Made by a program: the position numbers and the translations under genes. From NCBI GenBank assembly GCA_963785745.1, contig CAWAWR010000005.1, positions 1-64,000 of the forward strand: 64,000 bases of DNA, written 5' to 3'. Positions 34,653 to 43,282 of the stretch are shown one piece after another (within the stretch, counting starts at the first letter, position 1; the number at the start of each line of letters is the position of its first letter). The stretch comes from VAZQ01 sp963785745. GTDB taxonomy: Bacteria > Pseudomonadota > Alphaproteobacteria > Rhizobiales > Xanthobacteraceae. The notes beneath the pieces are model-generated. The model was not told the origin of the DNA, did no database searches, and saw only the letters and a list, made by a program, of their open reading frames with translations.

Positions 34653-35807
34653 GTGTCCATGACCGACGATCCTTTCATCCTGGCCGGCGCGGCGCTGGTG
34701 GCCGTGGGCGCCCTTGCGGGCCTGGGCGCGATCATCATTGCCGCCATCCGCAAGATGCGCCGCGACGATGCCGAGGCCGCCGCGCAGCGGATGGCCGAGC
34801 TCGACCGCGCGACCGAGCTGGGGCTGGCGCAAATTCATGGCCGCCTCGACGCGATGGGAACCTGGCTGCAATCGAGTCAAGGGCAGCTTCAGGAGTCGAT
34901 GAACCAGCGGCTCGACGCCGTGACCGCGCGCGTCGGCGAAACGCTGCAAACCTCGACCAAGAACACCACCGACCACCTGCAGCAGCTTCACTCGCGGCTC
35001 GCGGTGATCGACGGCGCGCAGAAGAACATCACCGAGCTCGCCTCGCAGGTGACGTCGCTGCAAAGCGTGCTCTCGAACAAGCAGAGCCGCGGCGCCTTCG
35101 GCCAGGGCCGCATGGAAGTGATCATCCAGGATGGCCTGCCGAAGGGCTGCTACGAGTTCCAGTTTACGCTCTCGAACCGCAGCCGGCCGGACTGCGTGAT
35201 CTTCCTGCCCGACCAGCGTCCGCTGGTGATCGACGCAAAATTCCCGCTCGAAGCGGTGAACGCCTTCCGCGACGCGAAAAGCGATGACGAGCGCAAGCTT
35301 GCGGCGGCGCGGCTGCGCGCCGACATCGGCAGGCATGTCGGCGACATCGCGACGAAATATCTGATCCCCGGCGAGACCCAGGATCTGGCGATGATGTTCG
35401 TGCCGTCGGAGTCGGTCTATGCCGAGCTCTACGACAGCTTCGACGACGTGGTGCAGAAGGCATACCGCTCCAAGGTCATGATCGTGTCGCCGTCGCTGTT
35501 GATGCTCGCGATCAACGTCGTGCAGCAGATCCAGAAGGACGCGCGCATGCGCGAGGCCGCCGACAAGATCCACGCCGAGGTCGGCCACCTGATGGACGAC
35601 ATCAAGCGGCTGCAAGAGCGCGTGCTGCGCCTCCAGCAGCACCACGGCCAGGCCGGCGAGGATCTGCGGCAAATCCTCATTTCGGCCGAAAAGGTGGAGA
35701 AGAGAGGGACGCGCATCCGGGAGGTCGAGTTCGACGACGATACCGATCTGCCGGCCGACAACGTCATCCCGGCGCCGATCCCGCGCAAGCTGCAGGTGGG
35801 GGAATAA
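34653..35807 (+). CDS. rmuC: DNA recombination protein RmuC
   Basis: A 384-residue RmuC-family protein with an N-terminal TM anchor (FILAGAALVAVGALAGLGAI). A coiled coil follows (about 40-130), then the PD-(D/E)xK-like nuclease core with 'GQGRMEVIIQDGLPKG', 'YEFQFTLSNRSRPDCVIFLP', and 'LVIDAKFPLEAVNAF' (the -ID-x-K- catalytic strand). It ends with 'QLILISAEKVEKRG'-like helices. RmuC limits inversions at short repeats in E. coli. The start is GTG 34653 or ATG 34659. It is transcribed alone, divergent from def. Confidence 0.9.
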   Translation: MSMTDDPFILAGAALVAVGALAGLGAIIIAAIRKMRRDDAEAAAQRMAELDRATELGLAQIHGRLDAMGTWLQSSQGQLQESMNQRLDAVTARVGETLQTSTKNTTDHLQQLHSRLAVIDGAQKNITELASQVTSLQSVLSNKQSRGAFGQGRMEVIIQDGLPKGCYEFQFTLSNRSRPDCVIFLPDQRPLVIDAKFPLEAVNAFRDAKSDDERKLAAARLRADIGRHVGDIATKYLIPGETQDLAMMFVPSESVYAELYDSFDDVVQKAYRSKVMIVSPSLLMLAINVVQQIQKDARMREAADKIHAEVGHLMDDIKRLQERVLRLQQHHGQAGEDLRQILISAEKVEKRGTRIREVEFDDDTDLPADNVIPAPIPRKLQVGE

Positions 35808-35852
35808 CTTCCCAGGGGCCGCGCCGCCCGGATCCGATGCTATGAGAGCGCA

Positions 35853-37240
35853 CATGACCGCCACGCCTCAGAGTTCCACACGCCAGCGCCCGCCCCCGCT
35901 GCCGTCTCCTATCTCGACACCATCGCGGTCTATCTGCGCCCGCGCGTGCTGATCGTGATGTTCCTCGGCTTCTCGTCCGGGCTGCCGCTGGCGCTGACCG
36001 GATCGACGTTGCAGATATGGAGCACCCAGAGCGGCGTCGATCTCAAGACCATCGGCTTCTTCGCGCTGGTCGGCACGCCCTACACGCTGAAGTTCCTGTG
36101 GGCGCCGATCGTCGACGCCATCGACATCCCGATCCTCTCGCGCCTGCTCGGCCGCCGCCGCGGCTGGCTGGTGTTCTCGCAGCTCCTGCTGATGGCGACG
36201 ATCGTGTTCCTTGCCTTCTGCGATCCCGCCGTGTCGCCGTGGCACGTCGCGTTCGGCGCGACTGCTCGTCGCCATCGCATCGGCGACGCAGGACATCGTG
36301 ATCGACGCCTTCCGGGTCGAGAGCCTCGACAAGAACGAGCAGGCCGCCGGCATGGCGTCCTACGTCGCCGCCTATCGCATCGGCATGCTCGCGTCGACCG
36401 TGGGCGTACTCTATCTGGTCGCGGTCTTCGAGCTGTTCGGCTTCGCCAACACCGTTGCCTGGAAGCTCGCCTTCCTGGGCATGGCCGTGCTGGTGCTGAT
36501 CGGCATCGTCGCCACCATCGCCGCCACCGAGCCGGCGCAATCGGCGGTGGCCGAGACAGCCCATGCCGGCGAAAAGAACTCGGTGGCGCGGGTGGCGCAG
36601 GCCGCCTACCACGCCTTCGCCGACTTCCTTACCCGCGACGCCGCGTTCGTCGTGCTGCTGTTCGTCGTGCTCTACAAGTTTTGCGACGCCTTCGCCGGCG
36701 TGATGACGGCAGCCTTCGTAATCAAGATCGGATTCTCGATCGTCGACTACGCCAACATCGTGAAAGGCGTCGGCCTCGCCGCCAGCCTCATCGGCGGCTT
36801 CGCCGGCGGTGCGCTGGCGATGCGCTACAACATGGTGACCTGCCTCTGGATCGGCGCCATCCTGCAGATGATGTCGAACCTCGCCTTTACCTGGCTCGCC
36901 TTGGTCGGCACCAATCATTGGGTGCTGGTCGCGGCAATCATCGCGGAGAATCTTCACCGGCGCCATCGGCACCGTGATCTTCGTCGCCTACCTCTCGGCG
37001 CTGTGCCAGAGCCCGCTGCACACCGCGACCCAGTTCGCCTTGCTGACCGCGCTATCGGCCGTCGGACGCACCTATCTGTCGGCCGGCGCCGGCATCGTCG
37101 CGGAAGCGACCGGCTGGCCGATGTTCTTTGTGTTCTCTTCGCTGCTCGCAATTCCGAGCCTGTTCCTGCTCGCCTGGCTGCAACAGCGCGGGCATTTTGC
37201 CGGGCTCGGGCCCGCGCGCGTCGTCCGCGCGGACGATTGA
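35853..37240 (+). pseudogene. AmpG-like MFS permease with three frameshifts
   Basis: Joined across frames this is a ~460-residue, 12-TM major facilitator of the AmpG type, which imports muropeptides for cell-wall recycling. Starting at ATG 35853, the frame shifts near 35900 into 'YLDTIAVYLRPRVLIVMFLG' and 'GTPYTLKFLWAPIVDAIDIP'. It shifts again near 36260 into 'LVAIASATQDIVIDAFRVES' and 'YRIGMLASTVG', and near 36950 into 'IFVAYLSALCQSPLHTATQF'. All three could be one-base indels. Three in one gene suggests decay or poor local sequence quality. It converges on a DUF1176-like gene. Confidence 0.85.
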
Positions 37241-37249
37241 TGCCGCTCG

Positions 37250-37778
37250 CTATTTTTTCGGCGGAAATATCCGGAAACGGTCGCTGCGGTCGAATTCGCT
37301 CTCGTCGTTGCAGTCCGGCTTATCCCAGTAGCCGGTCATCCTGAATTCGCTGCCGGTCCAGGTCCATTCGCCGGCCGCGCCGCAAATGCCGCGGCTGCTG
37401 TAGGGCCGATAGCTGACGATCGTCTTGGTCTCGGGTTTGTATTCGGGGATCGACAGCACGTCGGCGGGCATGAAATTTCTTGTCGATCCATTCCTCGAAG
37501 CGCAGCAGTTGCGGACGGCCGCCGGTCTTCGGTGCGACCAGAAACAGAATCTGGGTTTCCGAATTGCGGCCGAGCCAGCACAGCACCATGCCGAGCGAAT
37601 AACCGCCGCCGAGCTCGTGATAGCGCGCATTGTTGAGCGCCATATCCATGATCTGATTGCACTCCGCGCGCTTCCAGACGTCCGCGAACAGCAGACGCGC
37701 CGTCGAAATCGCTTCGGCATGAGCTGCAACGGTGGCGCTCAAAATGGCCGTCAGTGAAACCACCGACCGAACAAGCAT
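37250..37778 (-). pseudogene. DUF1176-like exported protein, one frameshift
   Basis: From ATG 37778 the frame begins with a signal peptide (MLVRSVVSLTAILSATVAAH, ending AHAEA) and continues as 'MALNNARYHELGGGYSLGMV'. Near 37475, at a short A-run, the expected continuation moves to the next frame: 'FMPADVLSIPEYKPETKTIV', 'CGAAGEWTWTGSEFRM' and a stop at 37250. The Cys-Gly...Trp-x-Trp-x-Gly-x-x-Phe pattern resembles the DUF1176 family. Removing one base gives a protein of about 175 residues. Function is unknown. Confidence 0.65.
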
Positions 37779-37787
37779 CGCCGTCTC

Positions 37788-38393
37788 TCAGATCGCCGTG
37801 CGCTGCCGCATCGCCGCCGACAGCGTTCCCTCGTCAAGATAGTCGAGCTCGCCGCCGACCGGAACGCCGTGGGCAAGGCGCGTCACCGCCACGTTGGCGT
37901 CGTGCAGGAGGTCGGTGATGTAATGCGCCGTGGTCTGGCCGTCGACGGTGGCGTTGAGCGCAAGGATGATTTCCTTCACCGCCGGATCGTGGGCGCGGCT
38001 CACCAGCGCGTCGATGGTGAGGTCCTGCGGGCCGATGCCGTCGAGCGGCGACAGCGTGCCGCCGAGCACGTGATAGCGCGCATTGACGGCATGCGCGCGC
38101 TCCAGCGCCCACAGATCGGCGACGTCGGCGACCACGACGATGATCGCGGGATCGCGATTGACGTCGCGGCAGACGGTGCAGGGATTCTGCGTGTCGACAT
38201 TGCCGCAGGTGTTGCAGATCTCGATCTTCTCCAGCGCGGTCTGCACGGCGGCCGCGAGCGGCGCCATGATCTGTTCGCGCTTCTTGATCAGGAACAGCGC
38301 CGCGCGCCGCGCCGAGCGCGGGCCGAGCCCCGGCAGCCGCGCCAGGAGCTGGATCAGGCGTTCGATCTCGGGTCCGGCAACGGCGGTGGGCAT
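37788..38393 (-). CDS. recR: recombination mediator RecR
   Basis: A 201-residue member of the RecFOR pathway that loads RecA on gapped DNA. The HhH segment is 'RLPGLGPRSARRAALFLI', the zinc finger is 'CNTCGNVDTQNPCTVC', and the Toprim domain runs from 'IIVVVADVADLWALER' to 'YHVLGGTLSPLDGIGP'. In this Toprim block the usual Glu is Ala89. The gene is read from the ybaB-dnaX side, with one base between the ybaB stop and its own start. Length is normal. Confidence 0.96.
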   Translation of the reverse strand: MPTAVAGPEIERLIQLLARLPGLGPRSARRAALFLIKKREQIMAPLAAAVQTALEKIEICNTCGNVDTQNPCTVCRDVNRDPAIIVVVADVADLWALERAHAVNARYHVLGGTLSPLDGIGPQDLTIDALVSRAHDPAVKEIILALNATVDGQTTAHYITDLLHDANVAVTRLAHGVPVGGELDYLDEGTLSAAMRQRTAI

Positions 38394-38394
38394 C

Positions 38395-38715
38395 TCAGAA
38401 CAGCTTCATCCCCGGCGGCAGCGGCAGACCGCCGGCGACGCTCTGCATCTTGTCCTTCATCAAGGTCTCGACCTTGCGCCGGGCATCGGCATGCGCGGCG
38501 ACGATCAGGTCTTCGAGGACCTCCTTCTCGCCCGGCTTGATCAGCGTCTCGTCGATCTGCACGCCCTTGAGGTCGCCCTTGCCGTTGAGCTTCACCGTGA
38601 CAAGACCGCCGCCGGAAAGGCCTTCGACCTCGCTCGCCTCGAGCTCGGTCTGCATCGCCTCCATCTTCGACTTGAGTTCGGCGGCCTGCTTCATCAGGCC
38701 CAGGAAATCGGCCAT
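38395..38715 (-). CDS. YbaB/EbfC nucleoid-associated protein
   Basis: A 106-residue DNA-binding protein of the YbaB/EbfC family, which forms a tweezer-shaped dimer. It shows 'DFLGLMKQAAELKSKMEAMQ', the central 'VEGLSGGGLVTVKLNGKGD' and the C-terminal 'VAGGLPLPPGMKLF'. It lies between dnaX (12 bp upstream) and recR (1 bp downstream), the classic dnaX-ybaB-recR order. It probably helps organise DNA or coordinate repair at this locus. Confidence 0.95.
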   Translation of the reverse strand: MADFLGLMKQAAELKSKMEAMQTELEASEVEGLSGGGLVTVKLNGKGDLKGVQIDETLIKPGEKEVLEDLIVAAHADARRKVETLMKDKMQSVAGGLPLPPGMKLF

Positions 38716-38727
38716 CGCACTCCTCGA

Positions 38728-40572
38728 CTAATTCTCCGGATCGTCGTCGCGGACCCAGTTCGCACCATAGGAATCGTCGTCGGCGGGCGGTGGTTCCATC
38801 GGCATGTCGTCGGGATCGCCGGACGGCAGCGCCGCCGGCTGGTCGGCCGCGCGGACATCGACGATCTTCGCCCCCGGGAAGCGCGACATAACCGCCTGCA
38901 CCAGCGGATCGGCCTGGACGCCGGTCTTGAGCTCGGCCTGGCGGGCATCGAGCTGCGACCGCACCGTCGGCTGCGCCGGCTCCCGCGACACGACGACGAC
39001 CCAGCGCCGGCCGGTCCATTTCGTGAACTTGTTGGCGAGATCGTTGACCAGCGTCTTCATGGCGCTCGGCTCGAGCGCGACGTCGAGCCGCCCGTCCTCG
39101 CAGCGCACCAGCCGCACGTCGCGTTCGAGCGCGGCCTTGACCGAGAGATCGCGCTTCTCGACCGCCAGCGCGATCAGGCCCTCGAAGCTGCTGACGGCCA
39201 GCACCTCCGACGTCGCCTCCGCCGGAGCCGGCATGGGATCGCCCATCGGCTGCACGCTCGCGAGCGCTGCGCGGGGCGCGCCGCGCGGCGCGTCGTTGCC
39301 GCGCGAGCCTTCGAACCGCGGCGTTGCGGAGGCGGACGTTGCGGACGATGCCGCGCCGCCATTTCCGGCGGGGCGCGGCGCCGGCGCTGCGCCGTTGCCG
39401 TCGAGCGAACGGATCACTTCATCGGGCGTCGGCAGATCAGCGGCATAGGCGAGCCGCACCAGCACCATCTCGGCCGCCGCCAGCGGCCGCCCCGACTCCT
39501 CGACCTCGGTGATGCCCTTGAGCAGCATCTGCCAGGCGCGCGAGAGCACGCGCATCGACAGCTTCTCGGCAAAGCCGCGGCCGCGCACGCGCTCGGATTC
39601 GGCGAACGCCACGTCGTCGGCGACCGCCGGCACAACTTTGACCCGCGTGACAAAATGCGTGAATTCGGCCAAGTCAGACAGCGCCACCGCGGGATCGGCG
39701 CCGATGTCGTATTGCGCGCGCAGCTCCTTCATCGCCCCGGCGGCGTCGCCGCGCATGACCGCCTCGAACAAGTCGATGGTGCGGGTGCGATCGGCGAGCC
39801 CGAGCATCTGCCGCACGTCCTCGCCGCGGACCGTGCCGGCGGCGTGCGCGATCGCCTGGTCGAACAACGACAGCGAGTCCCGTACGGAGCCCTCCGCTGC
39901 GCGCGCGATCAAAGCCAGCGCATCCGGCTCGACCTTGATCTTCTCGTTCTTGGCGATGCTCTGCAGATGCTTGACCAGCACGTCGGCATCGACGCGGCGC
40001 AGGTCGAAACGCTGGCAGCGCGACAGCACCGTCACCGGCACTTTACGGATCTCGGTGGTGGCGAAGATGAACTTGGCGTGCGGCGGCGGCTCCTCCAGCG
40101 TCTTCAACAGCGCGTTGAAGGCGGCGGGCGACAGCATGTGCACTTCGTCGAGGATGTAGACCTTGTAGCGCGCCTGCACCGGCGCATAGCGGATCGCGTC
40201 GTTGATCTGGCGCACGTCGTCGACGCCGTTGTGGGACGCCGCGTCCATCTCGATGACGTCGAGATGACGGCTCTCCATGATCGCCTGGCATTGCACGCCG
40301 AGCTTCGGCATCGCAATGGTCGGCCCTTTGACCGAACCATTCGGCAGCTCGTAGTTGAGCGCGCGGGCGAGGATGCGGGCGGTCGTGGTTTTGCCGACGC
40401 CGCGCACGCCGGTGAGGATCCACGCCTGCGGGATGCGGCCGGCCTCGAACGCGTTCGAGATCGTGCGCACCATCGCTTCCTGGCCGATCAGGTCGTCAAA
40501 CGTCGCCGGGCGGTATTTGCGCGCCAGCACGCGGTAGCCGCTGCCTTGATCGGGGGTGGTGGCGTCGTTCAT
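38728..40572 (-). CDS. dnaX: DNA polymerase III subunit gamma/tau
   Basis: A 614-residue AAA+ clamp-loader ATPase. Walker A is 'LTGVRGVGKTTTARILARAL', Walker B/DExx is 'VYILDEVHMLSPAAFNALLK', sensor 1 is 'KFIFATTEIRKVP', and the arginine finger follows 'VLSRCQRFDLRRV'. The Cys4 zinc module is degenerate, as is common in alphaproteobacteria (only 'GVQCQAIMESRH' remains). A Pro/Ala-rich linker precedes tau domain V. Start taken as ATG 40572 (MNDATT); an upstream ATG at 40611 gives 13 more residues. The SRP RNA lies just upstream on the same strand. Confidence 0.95.
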   Translation of the reverse strand: MNDATTPDQGSGYRVLARKYRPATFDDLIGQEAMVRTISNAFEAGRIPQAWILTGVRGVGKTTTARILARALNYELPNGSVKGPTIAMPKLGVQCQAIMESRHLDVIEMDAASHNGVDDVRQINDAIRYAPVQARYKVYILDEVHMLSPAAFNALLKTLEEPPPHAKFIFATTEIRKVPVTVLSRCQRFDLRRVDADVLVKHLQSIAKNEKIKVEPDALALIARAAEGSVRDSLSLFDQAIAHAAGTVRGEDVRQMLGLADRTRTIDLFEAVMRGDAAGAMKELRAQYDIGADPAVALSDLAEFTHFVTRVKVVPAVADDVAFAESERVRGRGFAEKLSMRVLSRAWQMLLKGITEVEESGRPLAAAEMVLVRLAYAADLPTPDEVIRSLDGNGAAPAPRPAGNGGAASSATSASATPRFEGSRGNDAPRGAPRAALASVQPMGDPMPAPAEATSEVLAVSSFEGLIALAVEKRDLSVKAALERDVRLVRCEDGRLDVALEPSAMKTLVNDLANKFTKWTGRRWVVVVSREPAQPTVRSQLDARQAELKTGVQADPLVQAVMSRFPGAKIVDVRAADQPAALPSGDPDDMPMEPPPADDDSYGANWVRDDDPEN

Positions 40573-40666
40573 CTCGTCGGTGTGCTCCGCCGCAGCCCTC
40601 ATTTTCCACAAAAAGGGATGCGCGGGTAAACCCCGCGCATGTCGGAATAGCGTGGATGAATTCGGT

Positions 40667-40762
40667 GGGAGGCTGACGAGCGACCCGAACCGGAGCTCGT
40701 TAGGGCTGCTTCCTTCCGGACCTGACCCGGTTGGCGAGTGGCTCGTCCACCGCCAACCTCCC
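40667..40762 (-). ncRNA. ffs: signal recognition particle RNA (small bacterial type)
   Basis: On the minus strand the conserved SRP RNA core 'GGTCAGGTCCGGAAGGAAGC' is present in full, flanked by pairing arms. The 5' GGGAGGTTGGC pairs with the 3' GTCAGCCTCCC to close a ~96-nt hairpin. The core binds Ffh, and the apical GGAA tetraloop is part of it. Placement just upstream of dnaX on the same strand is the usual one in this group. The ends are set by the closing stem and may be off by a few bases. Confidence 0.95.
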
Positions 40763-40905
40763 GGCCTCTATATCGGCCGACGAGCCGCCCGACGCAAGCA
40801 GGGACCCGCCTTTGGAACGGCTCCCCGCCGGGTCCTTCACATTTCGTGGGCTCAACCTATAATTGTGGGCTGAAAAAGCCAGAAATCGCAACGGGGAGGA
40901 AACAC

Positions 40906-42807
40906 ATGCGGGCACGTCGGCTCCAGCAGGCGACATTTTGCTTGGGTATGGCGATCTTTTGGCTCGTAGGCGGGGGCGAGCGCGTCGCCGCTCAGTCCGC
41001 CAAGATCGAGTGGGAAGTCGCCAACCGATTCCGCCTGTTTGCGGACCAGGCCGCGTTCGAGCAACAGGTCAACGCATACAAGAAAGGCGGCAGCGCGAGC
41101 GTGTTGGCCATGGAACACACGCTCGTGGGAATGATCCCGAACACGCCCGGGCATGGTTGGGCCCGGCAAGTACGGCAGCTATGCGTCGATGCATTGACCG
41201 GCCGCGTAATCGATCCCTGCCAGCGCGACGGCGACTGGGAGGACTTCATTACCCCCAAGGATGCCCGCATCAGGCTGTGGGCCACGTTGCCGCCCGACTT
41301 CGCCGACGCCAATTGCACATGGACGATCGGGAAGGATGGAAAGCCGTTCACGCGCAGTTGCCGCGAACAGTTCCAGCAAAGGGTCGCGTTGGAAAGCCCG
41401 ATACCGGTCGCCGTGGTCGCCCGGACCGCGTCGAACGCAACGCTTGAAGCCACGACCACGGTCGAAGCACGCGATGTGCTCATCGTGGGCATGGGCGATT
41501 CGATTGCGTCCGGCGAGGGCAATCCGTCGGAACCGGTCCAGTTGGCCGACACCGGATTTTGCTTTCAACGACCTATCAGCAGGCGACTTTTCTATCTACC
41601 AGGACGCGCTCGCGCCACCGGGGTCGATGCGTCTTGCGAAAACCTTGTACCGGGGGAGCAAAACGATCAGCGGGACCGCTGGGACGCGGCCGCGGCGCGC
41701 TGGATGTTCGCTCCTTGTCATCGATCGCTCTACAGCTACCAGGTGCGGGCGGCGCTGACCCTCGCGATAGAGAATCCCGCGATCAGCGTGACTTTCGTTC
41801 CGCTCGGCTGCACCGGCGCGGAAATCCCCGACGTCACGGTTCGCGAGCAGAAAGCGCGCGAACGCCCCAAGATCAAAAATCAGAAGGCGGTCGCCAAGGT
41901 GCCGGCCCAGATTTCGGAGCTCTCACGCCTGCTCCGCGTCAGCAAGAAGAACCGCACGCCGGTCCGGCGCCCCGATCTTATTCTTCTGACAATTGGCGCG
42001 AACGATATCGGGTTCTCCGGGCTGGTCGCCGATATTGTCCTCAGGGAAGGAGAGCGGGAACGCGGGCTTCTCAGCAGCTTGATCGTTCGTCCCGACACCG
42101 CACGGTCGAAGCTGCAGCAGCTTGGAGAACAATTCAAACATCTGCGTCGGTCGCTGCTCACGTTCACCGACGGCGATCTGGAACGCGTGGTGTTCGCGAC
42201 CTATCCGAATCCGGGCCTGCATGACGGAGGCGATGCGTGTCCGAGCACGTTGCGCGGCTTTGACGCCAGCCCTGCGATCGGGATGGACGGCCGGAAGCTC
42301 GACGAAGCCGTTCGGTTCGTCGAGAAGGAGTTCATCCCGACGCTGCGAAATTATGTGACCTGCGACAATGGCGGGATGTGCACGGACGCGAAACGCGAAC
42401 GGATGACCTACGTGGACGCGTTCCGCACGACATTCGGAAACCATGGCTTCTGCGCGCGAAGCGATGACGATCCAGTCTTCGACAACACATGCTTCGTCGA
42501 CGGCGACAGCTTCCAGGGAAGGGAAAAGGGTCTGCAGGATCCACTGGTCTGCCGACTCGAGGCGTCGCGTTTTGCGCCTTATGCCAAACGGGCGCGCTGG
42601 ATCAGGACCGTGAACGATTCCTACTTCACGGCGATGACCTATCCGGCCGGCGGCCCCGGCGTCCCGACCGACCTTCACGATGCGAGATGGGGCCTGATGA
42701 GCATATTCTACGGTGGCGCCATGCATCCGACCGCGGAAGGGCACGCCGCAATTGCCGACGGCGTGTTGCCGGACGCACGCCGGATCCTGAAGCTGCCGGC
42801 ACGATAG
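40906..42807 (+). CDS. large secreted SGNH/GDSL-type hydrolase
   Basis: A 633-residue exported hydrolase with a signal peptide (ATFCLGMAIFWLVGGGERVA, ending AAQS). Block I is 'LIVGMGDSIASGEGNPSE' (catalytic Ser in GDS), block III is 'LTIGANDIGFSGL' (Asn) and block V is 'MHPTAEGHAAIADG' (catalytic His). The 'CHRSLYSYQVRAAL' segment matches SGNH esterases with extra N- and C-terminal regions. Many cysteines suggest disulfides. A GGGGAGGA site precedes ATG 40906. The substrate (lipid, acetylated glycan or other ester) is unknown. Confidence 0.82.
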   Translation: MRARRLQQATFCLGMAIFWLVGGGERVAAQSAKIEWEVANRFRLFADQAAFEQQVNAYKKGGSASVLAMEHTLVGMIPNTPGHGWARQVRQLCVDALTGRVIDPCQRDGDWEDFITPKDARIRLWATLPPDFADANCTWTIGKDGKPFTRSCREQFQQRVALESPIPVAVVARTASNATLEATTTVEARDVLIVGMGDSIASGEGNPSEPVQLADTGFCFQRPISRRLFYLPGRARATGVDASCENLVPGEQNDQRDRWDAAAARWMFAPCHRSLYSYQVRAALTLAIENPAISVTFVPLGCTGAEIPDVTVREQKARERPKIKNQKAVAKVPAQISELSRLLRVSKKNRTPVRRPDLILLTIGANDIGFSGLVADIVLREGERERGLLSSLIVRPDTARSKLQQLGEQFKHLRRSLLTFTDGDLERVVFATYPNPGLHDGGDACPSTLRGFDASPAIGMDGRKLDEAVRFVEKEFIPTLRNYVTCDNGGMCTDAKRERMTYVDAFRTTFGNHGFCARSDDDPVFDNTCFVDGDSFQGREKGLQDPLVCRLEASRFAPYAKRARWIRTVNDSYFTAMTYPAGGPGVPTDLHDARWGLMSIFYGGAMHPTAEGHAAIADGVLPDARRILKLPAR

Positions 42808-42843
42808 CTTGATCTGAACGCCGCGCACTGGTCTAAGTCGCGC

Positions 42844-43272
42844 ATGCTCGGCGACAGCAATCCGACCTGGCAACTGCATCCGCAGCTTGCCAAGGACACC
42901 ATCAATATCGGCGACCTGCCGCTGTCGCGGGTGCTGGTGATCAACGACGCCAACTATCCGTGGCTGCTGCTGGTGCCGCGCCGGATCGGCGTGTCGGAGA
43001 TCATCGACCTCGACGAGGTGGAACAGGCGCAATTGTGGACCGAGATCGCCCGCGCCGGGCGGGCGCTGAAGACGGTGACCGAATGCGAGAAGCTCAACAT
43101 CGCGGCGCTCGGCAACGTCGTGCCGCAACTGCATGTCCACGTGATCGCGCGGCGGCAGGGTGACGCCGCCTGGCCGAAGCCGGTCTGGGGCGCGGTGCCG
43201 CCGGTCGACCACGACAAATACGAGCTCGATCGCTTCGTCCACGAGCTGCGAAAAAAGATGTGGCTCAGCTAG
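42844..43272 (+). CDS. HIT-family nucleotide hydrolase/transferase
   Basis: A 142-residue HIT-domain protein. The histidine triad lies in 'VVPQLHVHVIARRQGDAAWP' (H-x-H-x-hydrophobic). The first beta strands hold 'LVINDANYPWLLLVPRR'. In this branch the third His is replaced or shifted, so the usual H-x-H-x-H reads H-V-H-V-I; related alphaproteobacterial members look the same. Likely substrates are AMP-linked nucleotides. The ATG 42844 follows the SGNH gene by 36 bp on the same strand. Confidence 0.88.
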   Translation: MLGDSNPTWQLHPQLAKDTINIGDLPLSRVLVINDANYPWLLLVPRRIGVSEIIDLDEVEQAQLWTEIARAGRALKTVTECEKLNIAALGNVVPQLHVHVIARRQGDAAWPKPVWGAVPPVDHDKYELDRFVHELRKKMWLS

Positions 43273-43282
43273 GTCCGTTGCA

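Noticed and set aside
33418..34653. A 411-codon plus-strand frame over def and fmt
   Set aside because: It is antisense to def, whose three catalytic motifs are intact, and shows composition typical of a shadow frame.
38728..40572. Programmed -1 frameshift site in dnaX producing a short gamma form
   Set aside because: I did not see an A-AAA-AAG type slippery sequence in the expected region of the gene, so I do not claim it.
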